A stretch of 24,144 nucleotides of DNA from Porticoccaceae bacterium (GCA_023229065.1 JALNZZ010000014.1:1-24144), one strand, 5' to 3'. Shown: positions 15,297 through 22,583, numbered from the stretch's first letter. Numbers and translations are program-made. The notes: generated by a model not told the origin, from the letters alone.

Positions 15297-15558
15297 CGGT
15301 GCGAATGAGGAAGTCGGGAGCAGGCCAGTCGTTCTCGGCGACGAGAGCAATCAGCGTGCAGAAGCCCTCCGCTTCGTCACCGCAGATGTATGCATCGACG
15401 TAATGAGGGAGGTCAGGGCGGAATGAATAGCCACGGAAACAACGGGGCGAGTCAACCAGCGTGAAGCCCTCCGCTTCATCGTCACAGCGACTGCATGTGA
15501 TAACGCGGATTGCGTCATCACCAGGCCGGTTTCGGGCTTGTGAATCCAGCGGATTCAT
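15280..15558 (-). CDS. Riboswitch-embedded leader reading frame, 92 codons, with duplicated DEAEGF motif (hypothetical)
   Basis: The frame opens at an ATG inside the aptamer core (GGTAAATGAATCC) and ends at a TGA inside the ribosome-site hairpin of the receptor gene. It shares with the btuB leader frame the starting MxPxDSQARNRPGDDA, then CSRCDDEAEGF, and later CF-x8-LP at identical spacing. It then continues into a second copy, YICGDEAEGFCTLIALV, 34 codons after the first, again with one in-frame 3-base indel. The peptide is rich in Asp, Cys and aromatic residues, has no signal peptide or membrane helix, and matches no family I know. No good Shine-Dalgarno site precedes the ATG. Conservation could partly reflect RNA structure, so coding is a hypothesis. 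Confidence 0.45.
   Translation of the reverse strand: MNPLDSQARNRPGDDAIRVITCSRCDDEAEGFTLVDSPRCFRGYSFRPDLPHYVDAYICGDEAEGFCTLIALVAENDWPAPDFLIRTAQPDV
15361..15375 (-). repeat. GGAGG-loop hairpin element, copy 3
   Basis: GAAGC-GGAGG-GCTTC on the minus strand is a perfect 5-bp stem with GGAGG in the loop, identical to copy 2. It begins 102 bases (34 codons) after copy 2 and lies outside the aptamer, so it is not part of the riboswitch fold itself. Flanking bases also match (ACGCTG follows in both copies), which indicates a tandem duplication. Confidence 0.5.
15463..15477 (-). repeat. GGAGG-loop hairpin element, copy 2
   Basis: The same GAAGC-GGAGG-GCTTC element, 14 bases downstream of the riboswitch P1 stem, matching the position of copy 1 in the btuB leader. 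A CCTCC complement lies between copies 2 and 3 at 15412-15408, within CCTCCCTCA, a 9-mer shared with the btuB leader. Confidence 0.5.
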
Positions 15559-15692
15559 TTACCGTTGCGGGGGCAGCGTTGGTGTTGTCGCGGGCGGCCA
15601 CTTCATGAAAGTTGCCCGGACGCACCACTCTTCCCGTTTACCCTGCTCCAGCCCATCCTTGCGAAGGATGGACGAGCAGGCACCTGATGCAG
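15491..15692 (-). promoter_or_regulatory. Cobalamin riboswitch upstream of the TonB receptor-PepSY operon
   Basis: The minus strand has the same elements as the btuB leader: CAGGTGCCTG, AGCAGGGTAAACGGGAAG, GGTGCGTCCGGG, GCTGCCCCCGCAACGGTAA and GCCCGAAACCGGCC. P1 is a perfect 6-bp pairing of CTGCAT (15692-15687) with ATGCAG (15496-15491). The P13-type hairpin at 15521-15497 keeps its 10-bp stem with changed bases. Ligand binding should repress the receptor and PepSY genes. No terminator with a U tract follows, which suggests control of translation. Confidence 0.93.
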
Positions 15693-15699
15693 GGGGCAG

Positions 15700-15728
15700 A
15701 TTATATAGAGGGGGTTCGGTGAGAGCAA
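15700..15728 (-). promoter_or_regulatory. Sigma70-type promoter of the second riboswitch operon
   Basis: TTGCTC (15728-15723) and a consensus TATAAT (15705-15700) on the minus strand are exactly 17 bases apart. A start seven bases downstream coincides with the first base of the riboswitch P1 stem. The spacing relative to the aptamer equals that of the btuB promoter. It is divergent from the nupC-like gene. Confidence 0.72.
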
Positions 15729-15825
15729 ACGGGAGTGGCCAGACGCTGCTCGGTCAAAACGTTCCCCGTGCGCGTCTTTGCGTTACACTGCCTCCGGACC
15801 ACTCGACAAGAAGAAAGCCCAGCTC

Positions 15826-17067
15826 ATGCCCCTGCAATTGCAAAGCGCCCTCGGCGTCGCCCTTCTATGTCTCTTGTGCTGGCTCAGCGGTCAGCGGCGG
15901 CAACCGCCCTGGCGCCTGGTGGTGGGTGGGCTCGCCATGCAGTTGATCATTGCTCTGGTGCTGATCAGGGTTCCCCAGTCCCAACACGTTTTTTTGATGT
16001 TGAACAGTGCCATGGTCGCTCTGGAGGAAGCTACGCGCGCCGGGACCAGCCTGGTGTTCGGCTATCTCGGCGGTGGACCCGTGCCGTTCGAGGTGGTGCG
16101 CCCTGAGCACGGCTATATCCTTGCCTTTCGCGCTCTGCCCCTGGTATTGGTGATGAGTGCTCTGTCGGCGCTGCTGTTCCACTGGCGGATACTGCCGCTG
16201 ATCGTGCGCGGCTTTGCCTGGTTGCTCAATCGCAGCCTGGGGGTGAGCGGTCCACTCGGTGTGGGCGTCACCGGCAACGTCTTTCTAGGCATGGTAGAGG
16301 CGCCGCTGCTGATTCGCCCCTATCTGCTGACACTGACGCGGGGTGAGCTCTTTGCCTTGATGGTGTGCGGCATGGCCACTGTGGCGGGTACGGTGATGGT
16401 GCTCTATGCCAGCATTCTTACCCCGGTGATCCCCGATGCCCTCGGCCATGTACTGACCTCATCGATCATTTCTGCCCCGGCAGCGCTGGTGATGGCATCC
16501 CTTTATCTACCGTGGCGCACCAGTGCGGCGGCAGTGCCTGCGCTGCCTGTCGAGGACAGCAATGCGATGGATGCAGTAACCAATGGCACCGCCCGGGGGC
16601 TGACGCTGTTGCTCAATATCATTGCCATGCTGGTAGTGCTGGTCGCTTTGGTGCACTTGGCCAACCTGCTGCTGCAATGGCTGCCGGACCTGGCTGGGCG
16701 GTCGTTGACTCTGCAGCGGCTGCTGGGCTGGCTGTTCACGCCGCTGGCCTGGCTGCTGGGCATTCCCTGGCGGGAGGCGGCAGCTGCCGGTCAGCTGCTG
16801 GGTACCAAGGTTGTACTCAATGAGCTGGTTGCTTTTCTCGACCTGGCGGCACTGGAGAGTGGGGAGCTCAGCGAACGCAGTCGCATTGTGCTCACCTATG
16901 CCCTGTGCGGTTTCGCCAATCTGGGCAGCCTCGGCATTATGATCGGAGGTCTCGGCACCCTGATACCGGAGCGGCGGGGGGACGTCATCGCGCTGGGGCT
17001 GCCATCGGTGTGGGTGGGGCTGCTGGCCACCCTGGCTACCGGAGCTGTGGTGGGAGTGTTGATTTAA
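15826..17067 (+). CDS. nupC: NupC/CNT-family nucleoside transporter
   Basis: A concentrative nucleoside transporter that brings nucleosides into the cytoplasm with a cation gradient. From the ATG at 15826 the protein has 413 residues, near the usual 400. It begins LQSALGVALLCLLCWLSG (first helix), and contains FGYLGGGPVPFE, the signature GNVFLGMVEAPLLIRPYL, LFALMVCGMATVAGTVMVLY and, near the C-terminus, GTKVVLNELVAF and YALCGFANLGSLGIMIGGLG. Eight or more hydrophobic helices are visible. In most family members the signature reads GQTEAP; here it is GMVEAP, which may alter the ion or substrate site. The frame is open to 15778, but that upstream part is not family-like. Not obviously linked to the B12 genes; it is divergent from them. 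Confidence 0.88.
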   Translation: MPLQLQSALGVALLCLLCWLSGQRRQPPWRLVVGGLAMQLIIALVLIRVPQSQHVFLMLNSAMVALEEATRAGTSLVFGYLGGGPVPFEVVRPEHGYILAFRALPLVLVMSALSALLFHWRILPLIVRGFAWLLNRSLGVSGPLGVGVTGNVFLGMVEAPLLIRPYLLTLTRGELFALMVCGMATVAGTVMVLYASILTPVIPDALGHVLTSSIISAPAALVMASLYLPWRTSAAAVPALPVEDSNAMDAVTNGTARGLTLLLNIIAMLVVLVALVHLANLLLQWLPDLAGRSLTLQRLLGWLFTPLAWLLGIPWREAAAAGQLLGTKVVLNELVAFLDLAALESGELSERSRIVLTYALCGFANLGSLGIMIGGLGTLIPERRGDVIALGLPSVWVGLLATLATGAVVGVLI

Positions 17068-17099
17068 TGGGTGGGGGTGCTCCAGACCCTGAGGCACAG

Positions 17100-17831
17100 C
17101 TAACGATAATCTCCCCACAGCCACTGGATAACACTCAGTGCAGCGAGAGGCGCTGTTTCAGTGCGGAGTACCCGCGGGCCCAGGGCGATGGCCTGGAATC
17201 CGCTGGCTAGACCTGTCTCAATCTCGCTGGGTGACAGCCCGCCCTCGGGGCCGATGAGCAGCGCCACAGAGGCCGGTGTTTCAGCGGAGAGGGATTGCAG
17301 ATTGGCGGTGGTGCGATGGTGGAGCAGCAGTCGGGCGTCAGCCTCGGTGCCGAGCCAGTCTTGCAGGGGTTGGGAGTTGTGGAGTACCGGCACCAGGTTG
17401 CGCCCGCACTGTTCACAGGCACTGGCCAATACTTGATGCCAGCGGGCCTGCTTTTTGTTCTCGCGGTCGCCTTTCAGTTTGACTTCGGTGCGCTCGGTGT
17501 AGAGGGGAAAAATTTCCGTGACGCCGAGCTCAGCTGCTTTTTGTAGCACCCACTCAAAACGCTCTGCTCTGGAGATACCGATGCCGAGGAGTGTTCTTAG
17601 CGGTGACTGGCGGTTGTCAGGATTGTAGTGGGTGGTGCGCACGGTAACGCTTTTGGAGCTGGCCGCGACGATCTCGCCGCTATATTCGCCACCCTGACCG
17701 TTGAACAGGCATACCGGCTGCCCCGGCTTCAGGCGCAGCACCGTGACCAAATGGCGGGCGGCCTCTTTGCCGAGTTCGCAAGTGTCTTGAGCGACGAGGA
17801 GCTGGTCGGTGTAGATCCGGGGGATACGCAT
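17100..17831 (-). CDS. rsmE: 16S rRNA (uracil-1498-N3)-methyltransferase
   Basis: RsmE methylates N3 of U1498 in 16S rRNA using S-adenosylmethionine. It is a SPOUT-fold enzyme. The 243-residue protein starts MRIPRIYTD, as family members do, has an N-terminal PUA-like domain (HLVTVLRLKPGQPVCLFNGQG), then KAAELGVTEIFPLYTERTEV. The C-terminal SPOUT knot has LLIGPEGGLSPSEIE near 195-209 and ALGPRVLRTETAPLAALS near 215-232. I chose the ATG at 17831; the frame extends to 17933 but the additional 34 residues are not conserved. It is convergent with nupC, 32 bases away, and divergent from the dienelactone hydrolase gene. Confidence 0.95.
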   Translation of the reverse strand: MRIPRIYTDQLLVAQDTCELGKEAARHLVTVLRLKPGQPVCLFNGQGGEYSGEIVAASSKSVTVRTTHYNPDNRQSPLRTLLGIGISRAERFEWVLQKAAELGVTEIFPLYTERTEVKLKGDRENKKQARWHQVLASACEQCGRNLVPVLHNSQPLQDWLGTEADARLLLHHRTTANLQSLSAETPASVALLIGPEGGLSPSEIETGLASGFQAIALGPRVLRTETAPLAALSVIQWLWGDYR

Positions 17832-17948
17832 GGGGATGGGGAAAGATCCTTGTGGGCTGATATTATGCCTGTCCGCTCTGGTCGTGGCTATTGAGGGCAC
17901 TTTGTCGAGAAGCAGCCATTCCAGAGCCGCCAAAATAGGGAGTTTGCG

Positions 17949-18665
17949 ATGACATCACGAAAAATTGACTACACAGACGGCACCACCCACTTCGTCGGTG
18001 AGTTTTGCTGGGATGAAAGCCAGGGCGGACAGCGTCCCGGCATCGTTGTGTTCCCCGAGGCTTTTGGCCTTAACGACCATGCCCGAGAGCGGGCCCGTCG
18101 ACTGGTCGAGCTCGGTTTTGCAGCGCTGGCGGCGGATCCCCATGGTGAGGGGCGGGTATTCAATGATCTGGAGAGCCTGTCGCTTACAACTCAGGGCTAC
18201 CGGGCTGACCGTGTTGGCTGGCGCTCCCGCGCCCGGGCTGCACTGGATGCTTTGCTGGCGCAGCCGGAAGTCGCGGGCGACAAGGTTGCAGCGATTGGTT
18301 TTTGTTTCGGTGGTGCCACCTGCCTTGAGCTGGCACGCAGTGGTGCCCCGCTCGCCGCTATTGTCAGCTTTCATGGTGGCCTGTTACCGGAACTGGAAGG
18401 CGATGCAGGCCAAATCAGGGCCAGCGTGCTGGTCTGTCACGGCGCCGACGACCCTTTGGTTGAAGATGAAACCCTGCAGGAGATCATGGGCGAGTTTCGC
18501 CGCGATGGAGTGGACTGGCAGCTGACTTACTTTGGCAACGCCGTACACAGCTTTACTGATCCATTGGCTGGGAGTCACGGTATTCCCGGGCTGGCCTACG
18601 ATAAGACTGCAGAAGCACGATCATGGAGTGCCATGTGTAATCTGCTCGAAGAGGTATTCGGGTAG
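17949..18665 (+). CDS. Dienelactone hydrolase family protein
   Basis: An alpha/beta hydrolase of the dienelactone hydrolase type, 238 residues, the normal size. The catalytic triad can be read as Cys119 in GFCFGGATC, Asp167 or Asp168 in CHGADDPLV, and His200 in GNAVHSF. The N-terminus has GIVVFPEAFGLNDHARERAR, the usual first strand and oxyanion region. Classical members open dienelactone in chlorocatechol degradation, but isolated chromosomal copies like this one have broad or unknown ester/lactone substrates. No aromatic degradation genes lie nearby. AGGGAG about seven bases before the ATG supports the start. Two hairpins follow the stop codon. Confidence 0.88.
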   Translation: MTSRKIDYTDGTTHFVGEFCWDESQGGQRPGIVVFPEAFGLNDHARERARRLVELGFAALAADPHGEGRVFNDLESLSLTTQGYRADRVGWRSRARAALDALLAQPEVAGDKVAAIGFCFGGATCLELARSGAPLAAIVSFHGGLLPELEGDAGQIRASVLVCHGADDPLVEDETLQEIMGEFRRDGVDWQLTYFGNAVHSFTDPLAGSHGIPGLAYDKTAEARSWSAMCNLLEEVFG

Positions 18666-18688
18666 TTAGAGCCTTCCCGGCACCTGCA

Positions 18689-18714
18689 GAGAGGGTGTAC
18701 AAAGGTACCCTCTC
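18689..18714 (+). terminator. Hairpin after the dienelactone hydrolase gene
   Basis: GAGAGGG (18689-18695) pairs with CCCTCTC (18708-18714), with an inner TAC/GTA extension around a small loop. It begins 24 bases after the stop codon. No T-rich tract follows (GTCGTC), so it may be a weak or Rho-assisted terminator or an mRNA 3' stabiliser. Confidence 0.4.
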
Positions 18715-18733
18715 GTCGTCGAAGTATCCCGTT

Positions 18734-18773
18734 CTTCGCGGTACAGGCACTTCCAGGTGCCTGTACCGCGAAG
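18734..18773. terminator. Perfect 17-bp hairpin between convergent genes, probable bidirectional terminator
   Basis: CTTCGCGGTACAGGCAC and GTGCCTGTACCGCGAAG form a perfect 17-bp stem around a TTCCAG loop, 14 bases beyond the gdhA stop and between convergent genes. Position argues for transcription end or mRNA 3' protection on both strands. There is no strong T run on either side. Confidence 0.6.
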
Positions 18774-18787
18774 CTGGCTGTATGGGG

Positions 18788-20137
18788 TCAGATCAGGCCC
18801 AGGGCATCCATGGCGCGAGCGACCCTGATAAAGCCGGTGATATTGGCGCCCATCACATAATTGCCCGGGGCACCAAACTCTTCAGCAGTTTCGTAGCAGT
18901 TGCGGTGGATACTGATCATGATTTGCTCCAGGCGCTGCTCGGTGTGCTCGAAGGACCAGGAGTCGCGGCTGGCATTCTGCTGCATTTCCAGCGCGCTGGT
19001 GCCAACGCCACCTGCGTTGGCAGCTTTGCCGGGACCGTAGGCAATTCCGGCGGCCTGAAAGATCTGGATTCCCTCCGGGGTGGTGGGCATGTTGGCACCT
19101 TCGGCGACAGCGATACAGCCGTTCTCCACCAGAGTTTTCGCGTCCTTGCCGTTGAGCTCGTTCTGCGTGGCGCAGGGGAGCGCCACGTGGCAGGGTATGC
19201 TCCAGATATTGCCTTGCTTGATATAGCGGGCCTTGGGGCGAGCATCGACATACGCGCTGATGCGACAGCGCTCCACTTCTTTCAAGCGCTTGACCAGTTC
19301 GATGTCGATGCCCTGCTCATCTATCACGACACCGCCGGAGTCGGAGCAAGCGATTACCTTGGCGCCGTACTCAGCTGCTTTTTCCATGGCGTAGATGGCC
19401 ACATTGCCAGAACCAGAGACCACCATAGTCTTGCCGTCCAGGGAGTCGCCGCGGGCCTTGAGCATCTCGTGAACAAAAAATACCGTGCCGTAGCCGGTAG
19501 CTTCGGTGCGCACCAAACTGCCGCCCCAACCTAGCCCCTTGCCAGTAAGCACACCGGATTCGTAGCGGTTAGTGATACGCTTGTACTGGCCGAACATAAA
19601 GCCGATTTCGCGACCGCTGACACCGATGTCGCCAGCGGGTACGTCGGTATATTCGCCGAGGTGGCGATAGAGCTCGGTCATCAGGCTCTGGCAGAAGCGC
19701 ATGATCTCGGACTCGGACCTGCCTTTGGGATCGAAGTCACTGCCGCCCTTGCCACCGCCGATAGGCATGCCGGTGAGCGCATTCTTGAAGATCTGCTCGA
19801 AGCCGAGAAATTTGACGATGCCGAGATAGACAGAGGGGTGAAAGCGCATACCACCCTTATAGGGGCCCAGGGCACTGTTGAACTCTACGCGGAAGGCGCG
19901 GTTGATATGGATCTCACCTTTGTCGTCTTGCCAGGGCACCCGAAAAATAATCTGGCGTTCGGGCTCGCAGATACGCTGGATGACTTTCTTGTCGGCAAAC
20001 TCGGGGTACTTCACCAGCACTGGACCCAAGGTTTCGAGCACCTCGTGAACCGCTTGATGGAACTCTGTCTCGCCAGGGTTGCGAAGCAACACTTCCTGAT
20101 AGATAGGTTCGAGTTTTTCGTCAAGTTTTACGGCCAT
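18788..20137 (-). CDS. gdhA: NADP-specific glutamate dehydrogenase
   Basis: GdhA makes glutamate from 2-oxoglutarate, ammonia and NADPH, an ammonium assimilation route. The 449-residue protein matches the hexameric NADP type (E. coli 447). It has GPYKGGMRFHP at 91-101 with a substrate-binding Lys, GGGKGGSDFDPKG at 127-139 with the catalytic Lys, PAGDIGVSGREIGFMFGQYKR, the Rossmann-type GSGNVA, and EGANMPTTPEG. GAGG eight bases before the ATG supports the start. It stands alone, with a 292-base region upstream in which I see no convincing operator. Convergent with the hydrolase gene across the 17-bp hairpin. Confidence 0.97.
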   Translation of the reverse strand: MAVKLDEKLEPIYQEVLLRNPGETEFHQAVHEVLETLGPVLVKYPEFADKKVIQRICEPERQIIFRVPWQDDKGEIHINRAFRVEFNSALGPYKGGMRFHPSVYLGIVKFLGFEQIFKNALTGMPIGGGKGGSDFDPKGRSESEIMRFCQSLMTELYRHLGEYTDVPAGDIGVSGREIGFMFGQYKRITNRYESGVLTGKGLGWGGSLVRTEATGYGTVFFVHEMLKARGDSLDGKTMVVSGSGNVAIYAMEKAAEYGAKVIACSDSGGVVIDEQGIDIELVKRLKEVERCRISAYVDARPKARYIKQGNIWSIPCHVALPCATQNELNGKDAKTLVENGCIAVAEGANMPTTPEGIQIFQAAGIAYGPGKAANAGGVGTSALEMQQNASRDSWSFEHTEQRLEQIMISIHRNCYETAEEFGAPGNYVMGANITGFIRVARAMDALGLI

Positions 20138-20429
20138 TCATTGTACCTCTGGCGGCGTGGTGGCTGGGCTATGGAGTACTCGGCGGGTCTGAAAAGGCAT
20201 GGCAGGCACGCGAAGAGCCGCGAATTGCACCACAGTGAGGAGGGGCTTTGCAAGGGGCGGCCCATTGGCCCGCTGTTGGGATCAGGCGTTATGGGTGGGT
20301 GTGGAAGCCATGGGAAGAGGGGCAAACAGTCTCTGTGGCGGGGTGAGCCACCTTCTCCTACTCTGTGAATTTGCCGTACACTGCAGCCTTAATATAGGTA
20401 CATAGTCTGGTTCTGGCAGAGGGTGTTTC

Positions 20430-21779
20430 ATGAGTGATAAGTTGGCAGGTTTGACCCAAAGGCAGCTGGATACTCATTGGATGCCTTTTACCGCCAACCG
20501 TCAGTTCAAGAAGGATCCCCGGTTGCTGGTGGCAGCTGAGGGCTGTTATTACACCGATGCCCGTGGACGGCGGATTTTTGATGGCCTGTCCGGTCTGTGG
20601 ACCTGTGGTGCTGGCCATTGCCGCCCGGAAATACGTGATGCTGTCGCACAGCAGCTGGGAACACTGGACTACTCGCCGGGGTTCCAGTTTGGCCAGCCGA
20701 CCTCTTTTCAGCTGGCCGAGCGCATTGTCGACTTTATGCCCGAAGGACTGAACAGAGTATTTTTCACCTGCTCTGGCTCCGATGCTGCTGATACCTCGCT
20801 GAAAATTGCCCGCGCTTACTGGCGTAAAAAAGGCCAGCCCGGCAAGACCAGGCTGATCGGTCGCAGCAAGGGGTACCATGGGGTCAACTTTGGTGGCCTG
20901 GAGGTCGGGGGCATCGCCGGCAATCTCACTCCTTTCGGTATCGAGATGGATAGCGATCATCATCTCGGTAATACCCTGCTAGCAGAAAACGCCTATGTGC
21001 GTGGTGAGCCCGAGTACGGCGCTCATCTGGCCGATGAGCTCTTGGAGATAATCGCTCGGCATGATGCTGCCACCATTGCTGCCGTGATCGTCGAGCCTGT
21101 GGCGGGCTCTGCCGGCGTGCTGCCTCCGCCCAAGGGCTACCTGCAGCGCCTGAGGGAGATTTGTGACCAGCACCAGATTCTGTTGATCTTTGACGAGGTG
21201 ATCACGGCATTCGGACGGGTTGGGGCCAAGACCGGAGCCGAGGCTTTCGGTGTAGTGCCGGATATGCTCAATATCGCCAAGCAGCTGACCAATGGGGCGA
21301 TCCCGATGGGAGCCGTGGTGGCTCGTCAGGAAATCTACGATACGTTTATGGCGAATGGTGGGCCTGAATACCAGGTGGAGCTGCCCCATGGCTATACCTA
21401 CTCCGCCCATCCGGTCGCCTGTGCGGCAGGGTTGGCGGCGCTGGATATTCTGGAGCGCGACCAGTTGATCGACCGCGCTGCGCAGCTGGCGCCGGTGCTG
21501 GAGGAGCGCGTTCACCAGTTGCAGGGCCTGCCGCTGATCACCGATATCCGCAACTGTGGCCTGGCAGCTGGCATCACTTTCGCCGCCGCGCCTGGCGAGC
21601 CCTTGTTGCGGCCCTTTCAGGTAGCGATGCGCATGTGGGAGAAAGGTTTCTATGTGCGCTATGGTGGGGATACCATTCAACTGGGCTTGCCATTTATCGC
21701 TGAGGTTGATCAGATTGATGCTCTCATCAACGCTTTGGGCGACAGTGTCGCTGAGGTGGCAGGTCAAAGGGCTGACTAG
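20430..21779 (+). CDS. Omega-amino acid (beta-alanine):pyruvate transaminase, class III PLP enzyme
   Basis: A fold-type I PLP-dependent class III aminotransferase of 449 residues, with the omega-amino-acid:pyruvate hallmarks: THWMPFTANRQFKKDPRL at the N-terminus, FFTCSGSDAADTSLKIARAY, GRSKGYHGVNFGG and VEPVAGSAGVLPPPKGYL. The PLP-binding Asp is Asp255 in LIFDEVITAFGR, and the Schiff-base Lys is Lys284 in AKQLTNGAIPMG. C-terminal GLAAGITF and RYGGDTIQLGLPF fit the family. Likely substrates are beta-alanine or other omega-amines with pyruvate as acceptor; exact specificity cannot be read. AGAGGG lies about eight bases before the ATG. A possible promoter, TTGCCG-N16-TATAGG, lies about 40-60 bases upstream. 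Confidence 0.88.
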   Translation: MSDKLAGLTQRQLDTHWMPFTANRQFKKDPRLLVAAEGCYYTDARGRRIFDGLSGLWTCGAGHCRPEIRDAVAQQLGTLDYSPGFQFGQPTSFQLAERIVDFMPEGLNRVFFTCSGSDAADTSLKIARAYWRKKGQPGKTRLIGRSKGYHGVNFGGLEVGGIAGNLTPFGIEMDSDHHLGNTLLAENAYVRGEPEYGAHLADELLEIIARHDAATIAAVIVEPVAGSAGVLPPPKGYLQRLREICDQHQILLIFDEVITAFGRVGAKTGAEAFGVVPDMLNIAKQLTNGAIPMGAVVARQEIYDTFMANGGPEYQVELPHGYTYSAHPVACAAGLAALDILERDQLIDRAAQLAPVLEERVHQLQGLPLITDIRNCGLAAGITFAAAPGEPLLRPFQVAMRMWEKGFYVRYGGDTIQLGLPFIAEVDQIDALINALGDSVAEVAGQRAD

Positions 21780-21911
21780 ATCTGAAGCGCAGGATGAATC
21801 AGTGGGTGGCTGAATAGCCTGTTCTGGACTATGCTGGGAAAGTCAGTCCCCATCTTTTCTATCTTAAAACGTCAACCTATCCAAGTAATAGTTAACTCGG
21901 AGGAGTATCTC

Positions 21912-22364
21912 ATGAAGAAGGCATTGTCGTTCGTTTTTGCCACTGGCGCGCTGTTTTTTGCCGGTCAGACGTTCGCGAAAACCTGTGAGCTGGAAATTTC
22001 GGCAAACGACCAGCTGCAGTTTGACAAGCAGGAGCTGGTCGTGGCCGCCGACTGCGAAAGTGTCACTCTCACGCTCAACCACACCGGCAAGCTCAAGGTG
22101 GAGCAGATGGGTCACAACTGGGTCGTGGCGTCGGATGCGGACTGGCAGGCAGTAGCCCAGGCGGGTATGCAGCAAGGGCTGGAAAACAACTACCTGCCAC
22201 CGGGTGACGAGCGAATCATTGTCCACACCGACTTGATCGGCGGTGGTGAGAGCACCAGCGTTACCTTCGATGTTGCCAAGTTCGAAAAAGGTGGAGATTA
22301 CACATTTTTCTGTTCTTTTCCGGGCCACTGGGCGGTGATGAAGGGCAAGCTGGTTATTGAGTGA
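21912..22364 (+). CDS. azu: Azurin, periplasmic blue copper protein
   Basis: Azurin is a type 1 copper electron carrier in the periplasm. The 150-residue precursor has a signal peptide of 22 residues ending in QTFA, leaving a 128-residue mature protein, the same length as Pseudomonas azurin. Numbered from KTCELE, the copper ligands fall at canonical positions: His46 in MGHNW, Cys112 in FFCSF, His117 in PGHW and axial Met121; the Cys3-Cys26 disulfide is also present. The ATG at 21912 is preceded by AGGAG at six bases; an upstream in-frame ATG at 21831 would disrupt the signal peptide. No partner redox gene adjoins it. I see no FNR/ANR box in the 130 bases upstream. Confidence 0.97.
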   Translation: MKKALSFVFATGALFFAGQTFAKTCELEISANDQLQFDKQELVVAADCESVTLTLNHTGKLKVEQMGHNWVVASDADWQAVAQAGMQQGLENNYLPPGDERIIVHTDLIGGGESTSVTFDVAKFEKGGDYTFFCSFPGHWAVMKGKLVIE

Positions 22365-22379
22365 GCAAAGGCTGAGCTG

Positions 22380-22583
22380 CTAGGCTGTCTCGTCCCCATT
22401 CTTGTTGACACTTTTGTCCGGATGGGGACGCCCGAAATTCCTTTCCCAGCGTTCATAGTCGGCATCGTTCATGCCGCAGTCCAGTGGAATCGCGGAGTTG
22501 CCAGAAACGATAAGACTGCGATGACCGTCGAATACCGGGCGCTCTACCTCGCACTCGAGCGTTCCTTGAGTTCTAGGGTCGGT
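22380..22583 (-). pseudogene. Possible remnant of a coding sequence without a start codon
   Basis: Between azurin and the efflux genes one minus-strand frame is open for 67 codons and has protein-like composition: LECEVERPVFDGHRSLIVSG, then AIPLDCGMNDADYERWERNF and a hydrophilic tail ending in TAG. A TAA lies directly upstream and the only ATG is late, leaving 30 codons, so an intact gene is unlikely. It may be the 3' end of a decayed gene. I do not recognise the family. The rest of the 437-base gap (22365-22801) shows no gene, apart from an imperfect hairpin at 22392-22429. Confidence 0.25.
22392..22429 (+). terminator. Imperfect hairpin after azurin, possible terminator
   Basis: GTCCCCAT (22392-22399) pairs with ATGGGGAC (22422-22429); an inner GACA/TGTC stem with a CTTT loop adds stability. 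It begins 27 bases after the azurin stop. No T tract follows, so termination is only suggested by position. Confidence 0.35.

Noticed and set aside
20138..20429. Divergent region between gdhA and the transaminase, examined for operators or a small gene
   Set aside because: Only a modest promoter-like pair near the transaminase was seen; no convincing dyad, RNA gene or reading frame.
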